Part shown: one piece after another, positions 8,714-15,924 of the stretch
Layout of the letters: every line of letters begins with the position of its first letter
How positions within the stretch are numbered: the first letter of the stretch is position 1
NCBI RefSeq assembly: GCF_003049505.1
Contig: NZ_PYWN01000038.1
Location: 1 to 64,000, forward strand
DNA length: 64,000 nucleotides
Direction: 5' to 3'
Source of the DNA: Metasolibacillus meyeri
GTDB taxonomy: Bacteria > Bacillota > Bacilli > Bacillales_A > Planococcaceae
Notes under the pieces: generated by a model
Seen by the model: only the letters and a program-made list of their open reading frames with translations
Database searches by the model: none
Told to the model about the DNA's origin: nothing
Made by a program: the position numbers and the translations under genes

Positions 8714-8730
8714 TGAAATGTATCCTCCAT

Positions 8731-9417
8731 TTATAGTTTCACTTTCTCATCATATTGTGATAACCATTTTTCAAATGTGTAGGACATTTCCCAAAACGCT
8801 AATTCATATTCCTTCGCGATAATAAACTGCTCTTTCACTTTTTCTTTTTCCTTCTCACTCATATCCTCCACAAGTGAATTTAATAAATCAATTTGCTTTT
8901 GTGTCGCCTCTTGGAACCAGTCGCTTGCATATGTAGCAAGCCAATTGCGATAAATTTCGGTTTCTGGATTTGCATGCTCATATGTTTTACCAATGTCAGC
9001 ATATAACCAATAGCATGGCAACATAGCAGAAATGACATATGCTAAATTTCCGTACATTGTCGAACGATACAAATGTGATGTATAACCGTAAGCCGTTGGT
9101 GCTGGCTTGAAATTTTCCATATCCTCCTCAGTAATATTTAAAATTTCTGCATGCTGCTGATGGACACCTAACTCCGCTTGAGCCGTTCTGCTTGCTTTTT
9201 CTGCAAGGAAAGAGGTGATCGCAAAATCCTCCGCTTGCGCTGCTGCTAATGCGTGCACCTTTGCATAATGATTTAAATAATAGATATCTTGTAAAATATA
9301 GTTTTTAAATATTTCAAGCGGTAGATCCCCTTTCACAATCCCTTGCACGAATGGGTGGTGTAAACTTTTCTCCCAACTCTCTTTTGTTGCTAAACGTAAT
9401 TCATCAGTAAACTTCAT
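8731..9417 (-). CDS. tenA: Aminopyrimidine aminohydrolase / thiaminase II TenA
   Basis: 228 residues, all-helical TenA fold. The catalytic Cys is residue 135 (MLPCYWLY), the same number as in B. subtilis TenA, and the WEMSY motif near the C-terminus supplies the second active-site Glu. TenA hydrolyses 4-amino-5-aminomethyl-2-methylpyrimidine to HMP and can cleave thiamine. First gene of the operon. Its ribosome site (AGGAGG) lies inside the 3' arm of the upstream terminator, so riboswitch termination also hides the translation start. Confidence 0.95.
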   Translation of the reverse strand: MKFTDELRLATKESWEKSLHHPFVQGIVKGDLPLEIFKNYILQDIYYLNHYAKVHALAAAQAEDFAITSFLAEKASRTAQAELGVHQQHAEILNITEEDMENFKPAPTAYGYTSHLYRSTMYGNLAYVISAMLPCYWLYADIGKTYEHANPETEIYRNWLATYASDWFQEATQKQIDLLNSLVEDMSEKEKEKVKEQFIIAKEYELAFWEMSYTFEKWLSQYDEKVKL

Positions 9418-9421
9418 AAAA

Positions 9422-9470
9422 AAACCCTCCTAATTTGTTCTTTTTCTAAAAGGAACACATAGGAGGGTTT
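9422..9470 (-). terminator. Riboswitch terminator that contains the tenA ribosome-binding site
   Basis: On the minus strand the arms AAACCCTCCTATGTGTTC and GAACAAATTAGGAGGGTTT pair around a short loop and are followed by seven Ts that run directly into the tenA ATG. The 3' arm carries the AGGAGG of tenA. This is the expression platform of the TPP riboswitch. Confidence 0.88.
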
Positions 9471-9534
9471 CGTTTTTGAATGAAATAGGCATAAACATGC
9501 CAAAATACATTGCCATTAAACGAATTCATTTCCC

Positions 9535-9615
9535 ATCTACTTCCCTCCGCTCGTCCTAACGAGATCAGGTTCTAAGAGTAATTCTCAGCCAACATTTGGC
9601 ACCCCTAGTAGAAAA
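9535..9615 (-). promoter_or_regulatory. TPP riboswitch (THI element)
   Basis: The minus strand carries the THI-box core in order: GGGGTGCC, GGCTGAGA, CTTAGAACCTGATCTCGTTA and GCGGAGGGAAGT. These match the conserved pyrimidine- and pyrophosphate-sensor helices of the TPP aptamer. It lies about 65 bases upstream of the terminator before tenA and so represses the thi operon when TPP is abundant. Confidence 0.95.
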
Positions 9616-9641
9616 AGATTTATATTTTAATTTCAACTAAA

Positions 9642-9669
9642 ATCATAACGTATAAAATTTAATTGTCAA
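9642..9669 (-). promoter_or_regulatory. Promoter of the tenA-thiYXZ operon
   Basis: Minus-strand TTGACA (9664-9669) and TATGAT (9642-9647), 16-base spacing, positioned about 25 bases before the riboswitch aptamer. Confidence 0.7.
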
Positions 9670-9733
9670 ATATTTTTTTCTTTTAAATTATAATTAATCA
9701 CACAATATCGCACTATCTCAAGGTTTTTTTACA

Positions 9734-9768
9734 GAAAAAAACCTTTCCCACAAAAGTGAGAAAGGGTC
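9734..9768 (-). terminator. Displaced original rpsI terminator
   Basis: Minus-strand hairpin CCTTTCTCAC-TTTT-GTGGGAAAGG (one mismatch) followed by a run of Ts. It lies 17 bases past the orphan rpsI 3' end at 9785-9807, where the rpsI terminator would be expected before an element inserted. Confidence 0.65.
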
Positions 9769-9784
9769 GGAAACGTAAATATAG

Positions 9785-9807
9785 GATATTAACGTTTTGG
9801 GAATTGT
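9785..9807. repeat. Left att-like repeat: orphan copy of the rpsI 3' end
   Basis: 23 bases identical at 21 positions to 13346-13368. On the minus strand it reads Gln-Phe-Pro-Lys-Arg-stop against Gln-Phe-Ser-Lys-Arg-stop at the true end of rpsI. This is the pattern left when an element integrates into the 3' end of a gene. Confidence 0.65.
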
Positions 9808-10099
9808 TATATGGATAAAAATGTATGAAAGAGAATTGGAATTGATATTAATTGAACCAAAGTAATTCCTCTTTTTTTAAAGTATTATTTAATTAGGTTT
9901 GTCCACATTTGTTTTGCTTAATAGCCCTTTTAATGCCAAATACGAGTGCTATGATAACTTCTTTAACGTCCATCGGCTAACAATGCCTAAAATAGTTTTT
10001 CCATCCAATCACCTCTCAAGAGAAGTAACCAAGGGGATCAAACAGTCGTTTAGCAATGTCTAAAAATACAAAAGCCACAAAGTTATATAAAATAACCGT

Positions 10100-10124
10100 G
10101 TCTAACTTTTAGGGGTCACTTTAT
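10100..10124. mobile_element. Possible IS3/IS150-type terminal inverted repeat remnant
   Basis: TGTCTAACTTTTAGGGGTCA and the next five bases closely resemble the outer ends of IS150-group IS3 elements (TGTCTAACTTTTTGGGGTCA type). No matching transposase or second end was found nearby, so this is a relic at best. Confidence 0.35.
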
Positions 10125-10261
10125 ACAATACCCGTTTTTCAACGAAAGGTGTTTTGATTTGTCTCATTTTTTTAGATCAGTGCAATATTTTATCGAGGAA
10201 TTAGGCTTTTGACCTTCAACAATCACGCCCGATTATAGAAATGGGTTCCATTTTCATATGC

Positions 10262-10705
10262 TCAGACACATTTTTCTGGCATGTACAACCGCATATAAAG
10301 ATAACCATCCTCCATATCGTCTGTTATTTCAAAGCCTATATTGCTCCAAAATTTTTGTGCGGTTATATTTTCTTGATTAACTGGTAAGGAAATCCTACTT
10401 GCATTGTATTCTTTCCACAAATATTCAACACAAAGCCTAGCCGCTGCTGATCCATAGCCTCTTTTTTGAAAACGGCTATCTATCATAAAATTTATGATTT
10501 GGGGGTTATTTTCGCCAATATACATTAAAACATAGCCCACCATCACATTATCGGCATAAATTGCAAATGGGCGTGAATCATCATAAAACACCCATGCTTC
10601 GGCTAAAGACCACGCTACAGGGTCTACAAAGTCCACATTGGTATCAGTTGTATGCAAGTTTAAACATTCTTCATAATTGTCCCGATTAATTTTTCTTAAC
10701 TCCAC
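10262..10705 (-). CDS. GNAT-family N-acetyltransferase
   Basis: 147 residues from the GTG at 10705; the longer frame to 10726 would put its start before the AAGGAGG site (10711-10718 region), and a TTG at 10708 is an alternative. The acetyl-CoA motif A is visible as RFQKRGYGSAAARL, preceded by INFMIDSRF and followed by the NQENITAQKFWSNIGFE motif B. The layout resembles spermidine/diamine-type acetyltransferases such as BltD and PaiA. The substrate is unknown. Cargo of the rpsI island. Confidence 0.8.
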   Translation of the reverse strand: MELRKINRDNYEECLNLHTTDTNVDFVDPVAWSLAEAWVFYDDSRPFAIYADNVMVGYVLMYIGENNPQIINFMIDSRFQKRGYGSAAARLCVEYLWKEYNASRISLPVNQENITAQKFWSNIGFEITDDMEDGYLYMRLYMPEKCV

Positions 10706-10985
10706 CAAAGAAATACCTCCTTCCAAACATAGTTAAGAATGTTCAACTTTTGAAAAGTGGAATTAGCAAATAAATCTTAATACAACCTGGAAATCCTAGA
10801 ACTTAGATTTTGAATCAGTTCTCCTTGACAATAGTCATTCATATAGTCGCATTGCACCACTTTATTATTATAGCTCTATGCCACATAATGGCCCGATTGT
10901 TGAAAATCGATTTCGTAAATTATACTTCATAAGTTTATTTTAACACATACCCACCGCGAAAATTCACACTAATCTGAACGCCATA

Positions 10986-11081
10986 TTAGTTCTGAAATAT
11001 ACAATAACGCTAAAATAGCTTGCCATTTAATATGTATAATGGATATGACTTTTCCTCAACAACTACTTTTTAAACTTTCAT
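10986..11081 (-). pseudogene. Possible N-terminal remnant of a tyrosine recombinase
   Basis: Starting at an ATG with AAGGTGG upstream, the frame reads Met-Lys-Val-stop-KVVVEEKSYPLYIL and then meets two more stops. The opening is like site-specific integrases that begin 'MkVqevvl..k.YPLYlL'. The first stop would be a CAA-to-TAA change. Only about 30 codons, so weak evidence. It would fit the lost integrase of the island. Confidence 0.25.
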
Positions 11082-11100
11082 TTCTTCACCACCTTTAAAT

Positions 11101-11192
11101 ACTTTAACTACTATAAATAATACCTATATATTCATTAGTTAAAGTACTGAATTTAAAAAATCCTATACTTAGAGTACTCTAGTTTAGGATAC
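11101..11192. repeat. Paired palindromes (possible operator region)
   Basis: ACTTTAACTA (11101-11110) and TAGTTAAAGT (11136-11145) form 10-base perfect inverted arms. At about 11160-11192 ATCCTA...TAGGAT encloses the palindrome TAGAGTACTCTA. They lie just upstream of the degraded frame at 10986-11081. Confidence 0.45.
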
Positions 11193-11355
11193 TATATTTA
11201 ATATGTAACCAATTGGATGGAAAAGGATATGTTTGATTAAGAGAGGGTCGGTGATATCTAAAAGACGCCCGTATCAGTTGTTGAGATGTTAAAGAACAAT
11301 AAAATCTATAAAATTAAAGGATTGTTCAACAATCGCTCCCTTTTTGGAAGAATCA

Positions 11356-12291
11356 TTAAGCTTTTGGATATGTATCAATCAATTTACCGAAATTAGCTTT
11401 ATACAACTTTTCAAATATCTCAATCCCTTGATAAAAGTTTTTATCATAGGTTCCATCACCTTCAACTGTCCACGAGGTTGCTAACACCGTGTGACAATAT
11501 CCCCAGAGCAGAAGCCGCTCTTTATTTAGATTAAGTTCTTTAGTGAAAATCTCTACTCGCTTTTGGATAACTTCAAAAACTTTCTGATCCGGTAGCTTAT
11601 TTAACATGTATTGTATTAAATCATACTCAATCTCTCCGATTAAGCCCTTAGGATCAATTGCCGTCCAATTCCCTTCCCCAGATGCGAGCACGTTATAATG
11701 GTGAAAATCCCCATGAAGAAGAAAATATTGTTCTGTTGTTTGATTTAAGAATGTGAAAATTCTCAATGCCCTTTCTAGTGTTTGTTGGGGGATAGGTCCA
11801 ACTCCATTTGAATGTTCATCCAAAATTTTTCGAAGCCCTTCTTCCCTTTCCTTGGTAGTAGGAATTCTGGTATGAACTGGCGCGTGAATGGTTAGATTTT
11901 TTATCACATTAGCTGCGAGTCGACAAGCCTCCTCATCGTCTGTTACTTCAGCTAAAGTATACCCAGGTGAAAGTTTTTTAAGAATGATGATTCCATTTTC
12001 CTTATCTGAGTCGATCAGTTGAACAATTCCTTTATCCCTAAACAGATGTAAGGCCTCTAGCTCATCTAAAAAGCCCTTTCCCGGGATACAGATCTTTACT
12101 ACTACTTCTGTCGTATCTTCCATTGTAGCAGGTGCAACGTAATTGACGGAAAGAGTATAAGGCTCTTTTAACTTCATGGACCATTTTTGTTCGCAGTAAT
12201 GAATTAAATTCGGTAAATTTTGTAACCAGGATTCCCCTTGTTCTTTAAAATATAAACGCACTGACTGAACAAATTGTTTTTGTAGCTTCAT
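11356..12291 (-). CDS. Aminoglycoside/hydroxyurea-type phosphotransferase (APH(6)/streptomycin 6-kinase family)
   Basis: 311 residues from the ATG at 12291 (AAAGGGAG six bases upstream; the ATG at 12312 has none). Eukaryotic-like kinase fold with the catalytic Brenner motif HGDFHHYN (193-200, catalytic Asp195) and metal-binding Asp213 in AIDPKG, which is typical of the APH_6_hur family (streptomycin or hydroxyurea kinases). The reading frame looks intact. Whether it gives streptomycin resistance is not known; many homologues in Bacillales are uncharacterised. Followed by a GATTGTT/AACAATC palindrome (11321-11335) that may act as terminator. Cargo of the rpsI island. Confidence 0.85.
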   Translation of the reverse strand: MKLQKQFVQSVRLYFKEQGESWLQNLPNLIHYCEQKWSMKLKEPYTLSVNYVAPATMEDTTEVVVKICIPGKGFLDELEALHLFRDKGIVQLIDSDKENGIIILKKLSPGYTLAEVTDDEEACRLAANVIKNLTIHAPVHTRIPTTKEREEGLRKILDEHSNGVGPIPQQTLERALRIFTFLNQTTEQYFLLHGDFHHYNVLASGEGNWTAIDPKGLIGEIEYDLIQYMLNKLPDQKVFEVIQKRVEIFTKELNLNKERLLLWGYCHTVLATSWTVEGDGTYDKNFYQGIEIFEKLYKANFGKLIDTYPKA

Positions 12292-12505
12292 AATGTACTC
12301 CCTTTTTAACATTTCTGCTTATATTTTAGTTCAAAAAACACTTCATTCCATACTACATCAACTATTGAATTTACTTCTCAAATATTAAAGACAGGCGACC
12401 TATTCTTTAATTTATAAACCTGTGATAAATCTTACTAATGGTACACCAGTATGTTGTTGCGGTAACTTCTTCAAAAAGCTTTTGTCAGTTTTAAAAAACT
12501 TTGTA

Positions 12506-12648
12506 CTAATTGTAAAATTCCAGATGTTTTTTTATCCTGTCTATAATAATCTAATCTATCTTGTAATGTACCTGTATGAAATTCAAACTTATAACCATCT
12601 GGATCAGTGAAGTAAATAGATTTTTTATCTCTTTGATACCTAAAAGAA
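12506..12648 (-). pseudogene. fosB: fosB C-terminal fragment (fosfomycin bacillithiol-transferase), truncated and frameshifted
   Basis: The fragment reads [20 protein letters not shown] and [14 protein letters not shown], the hallmark C-terminal part of FosB, including the metal-binding Glu in KFEFH. The natural end (KKHLEFYN-stop) lies in another frame because of an extra A in a run of seven As, so the frame is shifted. The N-terminal two-thirds is replaced by a transposase fragment joined at about 12649. Non-functional. Confidence 0.8.
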
Positions 12649-13167
12649 TATTGGTTCGCGTGTCTCCGCATTCGCAATGATTAGCTGATACGTACCTGCA
12701 CCTGTCTCACCTTTATACTCATCCACCGTAATCGCTTTTGGTAAACGTACACCCTCCACCAATTGTTTATTCGCTACCTTTTGAAAACGGCGAATAACCG
12801 TTGTGACTGATGTCCCTAGTACTTCTGCCGCTTCTTTAAATGTTTTGGCTTGAATCGCACGTATACTCACCACTTGATTCCATTTTTTTGAGTAGCATTG
12901 ATATTTATCTACGAAAGAGGCATTTTCAGAGAATCACTTTCCGCAATCACAAACATAAAGACGACGTTTATAAAAAAGAATTGTTAAACGTTCAAACCAC
13001 TTTAAATGATTGATCTTCTATATACGATAATCGTGAACCTTCGATATTTCTTTTTGACAAACAGGACATGGATGCGTATATTTTGGTAATTGTACATACA
13101 ATACGATTCGATCGCCTACTTTTTCTATTTTCGTAATCTCTACATCTTTTAATCCAGGGATTTGCAC
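12649..13167 (-). pseudogene. ISL3-family transposase fragment with internal stops
   Basis: From a GTG at 13167 (AAAGGTG upstream) the frame gives LPKYTHPCPVCQ and YVCDCGK, the N-terminal zinc-binding part of ISL3 transposases. It continues to the HTH (FKEAAEVLGTSVTTVIRRFQ) and the first catalytic Asp (ITVDEYKG). Stops interrupt it after HDYRI and after YVCDCGK. The protein breaks off after ETREP, where fosB sequence begins. Roughly 170 of more than 400 residues remain. Confidence 0.75.
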
Positions 13168-13256
13168 AGTTCACCTTTCTATTACTTCTTTATCGACAAT
13201 TCAAGTATATAGAAATCGGTGAATCTGTGCTTTTTTTATGCGTGTAATTGTGTGAA

Positions 13257-13281
13257 CACCCCAACAAATATTATAGAGCCC
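13257..13281. repeat. Terminal inverted repeat of the ISL3 relic
   Basis: Read on the minus strand it starts GGGCTCTATAATATTTGTTG, of the GGCTCTTT...TTGTTG type found at ISL3 ends, about 90 bases before the transposase start. It abuts the rpsI terminator. The other end has been lost. Confidence 0.5.
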
Positions 13282-13291
13282 AAAAATAAAA

Positions 13292-13324
13292 AAAATCCCC
13301 TCTCGACAACCGAGAGAGGATTTT
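13292..13324 (-). terminator. Present rpsI terminator
   Basis: Stem AAAATCCYCTCTCG/CGAGAGAGGATTTT with an ACAAC loop, followed on the minus strand by a T-run. It ends the rplM-rpsI operon. Confidence 0.85.
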
Positions 13325-13345
13325 GAAAAACGCTGATATAACAAC

Positions 13346-13368
13346 GATATTAACGTTTTGAGAACTGT
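13346..13368. repeat. Right att-like repeat (3' end of intact rpsI)
   Basis: Partner of 9785-9807 (21 of 23 bases identical), covering the last codons and stop of rpsI. Confidence 0.65.
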
Positions 13369-13742
13369 GGTGAACGACGAGCGCCGCGTAAACCTGGTTT
13401 TTTACGCTCTTTTGCACGTGCATCACGAGTTAATAAACCAGCAGATTTTAATGCTGGACGGAAATCTGGATCAACTTGTAATAAAGCGCGTGCGATACCA
13501 TGACGGATTGCACCAGCTTGACCAGTGAAACCACCACCGTTTACGTTTACGTGAACGTCATAGCTACCTTTTGTTTCAGTTGCTTCAAGTGGTTGGTTGA
13601 TGATTAAAAGTAAAGTTTCATATGGTAAGTAATCAGAAACATCACGGTTGTTGATTACGATTGTGCCTTCACCCGGTACTAAACGTACACGTGCTACTGA
13701 GCTTTTACGGCGACCTGTGCCGATGTATTGAACTTGTGCCAA
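13350..13742 (-). CDS. rpsI: 30S ribosomal protein S9
   Basis: 130 residues, full length, starting [19 protein letters not shown] and ending RRSPQFSKR; the basic C-terminal tail reaches the P-site tRNA anticodon stem. Cotranscribed with rplM, 28 bases apart. Its 3' end is one arm of the island's flanking repeat, so the last codons may be element-supplied, yet the protein end is intact. Confidence 0.98.
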   Translation of the reverse strand: MAQVQYIGTGRRKSSVARVRLVPGEGTIVINNRDVSDYLPYETLLLIINQPLEATETKGSYDVHVNVNGGGFTGQAGAIRHGIARALLQVDPDFRPALKSAGLLTRDARAKERKKPGLRGARRSPQFSKR

Positions 13743-13770
13743 GGTTATATCCTCCTATTAATGTAGTATA

Positions 13771-14208
13771 TTATCCACGAAGCTCATAGGCTTCTGGTTT
13801 TTGTGCTGCGTGTGGGTGTTCTGCTCCAACATAAACATTAAGTTTACCGAACATTTGGCGACCTAAAGAGTTTTTAGGAAGCATCCCTTTAATTGCTAAC
13901 TCGATCATTTGAGTTGGGTATTTCGCTTTCATTTCGCCTGCTGTGCGTTGTTTTAAACCACCAGTATATTGAGTATGGCGGTAGTAAATTTTACCTTCTA
14001 ATTTGTTACCTGTTAACTCAATTTTGTCAGCGTTGATGATGATTACGTGATCACCTGTGTCAACGTGTGGTGTGAAAGTTGGTTTATGTTTACCGCGTAA
14101 GATAGCAGCTACTTCAGAAGCTAAACGTCCAAGAGTTTGGCCTTCTGCGTCAACTACTAACCATTTACGCTCTACTTCGTGACCTTTAGCCATGAATGTT
14201 GTACGCAT
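13771..14208 (-). CDS. rplM: 50S ribosomal protein L13
   Basis: 145 residues, usual length for Firmicutes L13, with the conserved [12 protein letters not shown] and [19 protein letters not shown] segments. Early-assembly 23S rRNA-binding protein. First gene of the rplM-rpsI pair, after truA. Confidence 0.98.
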   Translation of the reverse strand: MRTTFMAKGHEVERKWLVVDAEGQTLGRLASEVAAILRGKHKPTFTPHVDTGDHVIIINADKIELTGNKLEGKIYYRHTQYTGGLKQRTAGEMKAKYPTQMIELAIKGMLPKNSLGRQMFGKLNVYVGAEHPHAAQKPEAYELRG

Positions 14209-14379
14209 GTATATGTCCTCCTAATTAATTCGATTACCGTTATTTTTCATTATTAAACACTATAAGTTTCGGGGCTTATTTGTGGTGGTAATGAAAATAC
14301 CATACATCATCATATAATGAATTACGTCATAAGTCAAGAATTTTTATTGCACACCTGGAGAGGTTGTTAAAGCTTGAAA

Positions 14380-15117
14380 TCAGTAAAAAACTTCCTCCAA
14401 ATAAAGCCCATGTGCAGGGGCTGTTTTTCCTGCTTTACTGCGGTCCTGTGCCTCGATTGCCTCTGCCACTGTCTGTACTTCACGTCGAGCGACACCGACC
14501 TCCCACAGCGTCCCTGCGATGATGCGCACCATATTATATAAAAATCCATTGCCCGCAATCGTCATATGTAGCTCATCCCCTATCCATTCTAAATTTAACG
14601 AATGAACAGTGCGCACTTTATCAACCACGCTCGTATTCGCTGCACAAAAGCACGTAAAATTATGCGTGCCTATAATCAATTGTGCTGCTTCACGCATTGC
14701 TTCAGCATTCGGCCTTACCCCTCTTGTTTCCACCGTATAGAAGCGTCGGAACGGGCTTTGAATTTTGCTACAATCCCAAATATAGCGATAACGCTTGCCC
14801 ACCACACTATAGCGCGCATGAAAATCATCTGTGACTTGCTCAACAGACAAAACACGAATATCACTCGGTAGTTGAACATTCAATGCTTTTTGATAGCTAT
14901 CTGTTGGTATGACTAACGATGTATCAAAATGAATGACTTGTCCGCTCGCATGAACACGCGCATCTGTGCGTCCACTTGCCGTCACATGTACGCGCTCTCC
15001 TTTATGCATTTTCCTTAATACCTTTTCTAGCTCCAGCTGCACTGTGCGTTCACCTGGCTGCACTTGATAGCCAGAAAATTGTGTTCCATCATAGCTAATT
15101 GTTGCTTTTAGTCTCAT
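14380..15117 (-). CDS. truA: tRNA pseudouridine(38-40) synthase TruA
   Basis: 245 residues. The catalytic Asp is in ASGRTDARVHASGQV (Asp at about 52), and the RYRYIWD and GNGFLYNMVRIIAGTL motifs are present. It isomerises uridines 38-40 in the anticodon arm of tRNAs. It lies 9 bases after ecfT as the last gene of the ECF block. Confidence 0.96.
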   Translation of the reverse strand: MRLKATISYDGTQFSGYQVQPGERTVQLELEKVLRKMHKGERVHVTASGRTDARVHASGQVIHFDTSLVIPTDSYQKALNVQLPSDIRVLSVEQVTDDFHARYSVVGKRYRYIWDCSKIQSPFRRFYTVETRGVRPNAEAMREAAQLIIGTHNFTCFCAANTSVVDKVRTVHSLNLEWIGDELHMTIAGNGFLYNMVRIIAGTLWEVGVARREVQTVAEAIEAQDRSKAGKTAPAHGLYLEEVFY

Positions 15118-15126
15118 ACGCCACCT

Positions 15127-15924
15127 CTAGTTTCGATAAAATACAAGCACTGCTGCCAGTACAACAAGCGATCCTAAACAAATCATATCGCGGTAATCCC
15201 ATTTTAATTGGCGATAGCGAGTTCTACCTTCCCCACCACGATAACCACGCACTTCCATCGCTGTCGCTAAATCTTCCGCACGCTTAAAGGCACTGACGAA
15301 AAGCGGGACTAGCAGTGGCACAACCGCCTTTAAGCGATCCTTGATTGGTCCTGCACTTAAATCAGAGCCACGTGCCATTTGTGCCTTCATAATTTTATCT
15401 GTTTCATCCATTAGCGTCGGAATAAAGCGTAGCGAGATAGACATCATCAAAGCTAATTCATGTACAGGTATTTTAATTTTCTTTAATGGATTAAGCAATA
15501 CTTCAAGCCCATCTGTAATGGAAATAGGCGATGTCGTTAATGTTAAAATGGATGTCATAAATACAAGCACTAAAAAACGAATCGAAATAAAAATACCTTG
15601 CCTTAAACCTTGTTCATAAATTTTCAAGAAGCCTAAGTCTAAAACGACCGCTCCTTCTCGCGTAAATAGCGTATGCAGTAAAAACGTAAAAATCATTAAA
15701 AAGATAATAGGCTTTAAGCCATTAATTAAAAAATATAGGCGAATGCGCGATATAACTATAATAAACAACGTAAACGCAAGCAGCACCCCATATGTTATTA
15801 CATTATTCGCTAAGAAGACTATGACGATAAAAACAAAGACAAAAATTAGCTTCGCGCGTGGGTCAAGCTTATGTACGAAGGAATCTCCTGGAATATAGCG
15901 CCCAAAAATCATTTTCTCCATCAT
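15127..15924 (-). CDS. ecfT: ECF transporter transmembrane component EcfT
   Basis: 265 residues with four to five membrane segments and the two coupling helices carrying Ala-Arg-Gly-type motifs: AQMARGSDLSAGP and AMEVRGYRGG. These contact the two ATPases. EcfT and EcfA1A2 form the shared energising module for vitamin-specific S components encoded elsewhere. Its start overlaps the ecfA2 stop by four bases. Confidence 0.95.
   Translation of the reverse strand: MMEKMIFGRYIPGDSFVHKLDPRAKLIFVFVFIVIVFLANNVITYGVLLAFTLFIIVISRIRLYFLINGLKPIIFLMIFTFLLHTLFTREGAVVLDLGFLKIYEQGLRQGIFISIRFLVLVFMTSILTLTTSPISITDGLEVLLNPLKKIKIPVHELALMMSISLRFIPTLMDETDKIMKAQMARGSDLSAGPIKDRLKAVVPLLVPLFVSAFKRAEDLATAMEVRGYRGGEGRTRYRQLKWDYRDMICLGSLVVLAAVLVFYRN

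Larger units (their letters stand above)
9785..13368. mobile_element. Decayed genomic island integrated at the 3' end of rpsI
   Basis: About 3.6 kb between two copies of the last bases of rpsI, each followed by its own terminator. Contents: GNAT acetyltransferase, APH(6)-type kinase, truncated fosB, truncated ISL3 transposase, a possible IS3-type end and a possible integrase N-terminal remnant. No intact recombinase remains. Tyrosine-recombinase islands using the rpsI 3' end are known, for example the mecD islands of Macrococcus. Spacers 9808-10261 and 10706-11355 hold no intact gene; they are AT-rich with short palindromes. Confidence 0.6.

Noticed and set aside
9785-9807. Chance similarity to the rpsI end
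   Set aside because: Considered, but 21 of 23 bases plus a properly placed second terminator and mobile debris between the copies make chance unlikely.
12992-13174. Minus-strand 60-codon frame near the island's right end
   Set aside because: The true coding frame is the neighbouring one, which gives the ISL3 transposase N-terminus; this frame is a shadow.
15341-15619. Plus-strand frames of 60-140 codons across ecfT, ecfA2, ecfA1 and many ribosomal genes
   Set aside because: They are antisense shadows of conserved minus-strand genes, without ribosome sites or recognisable protein motifs.
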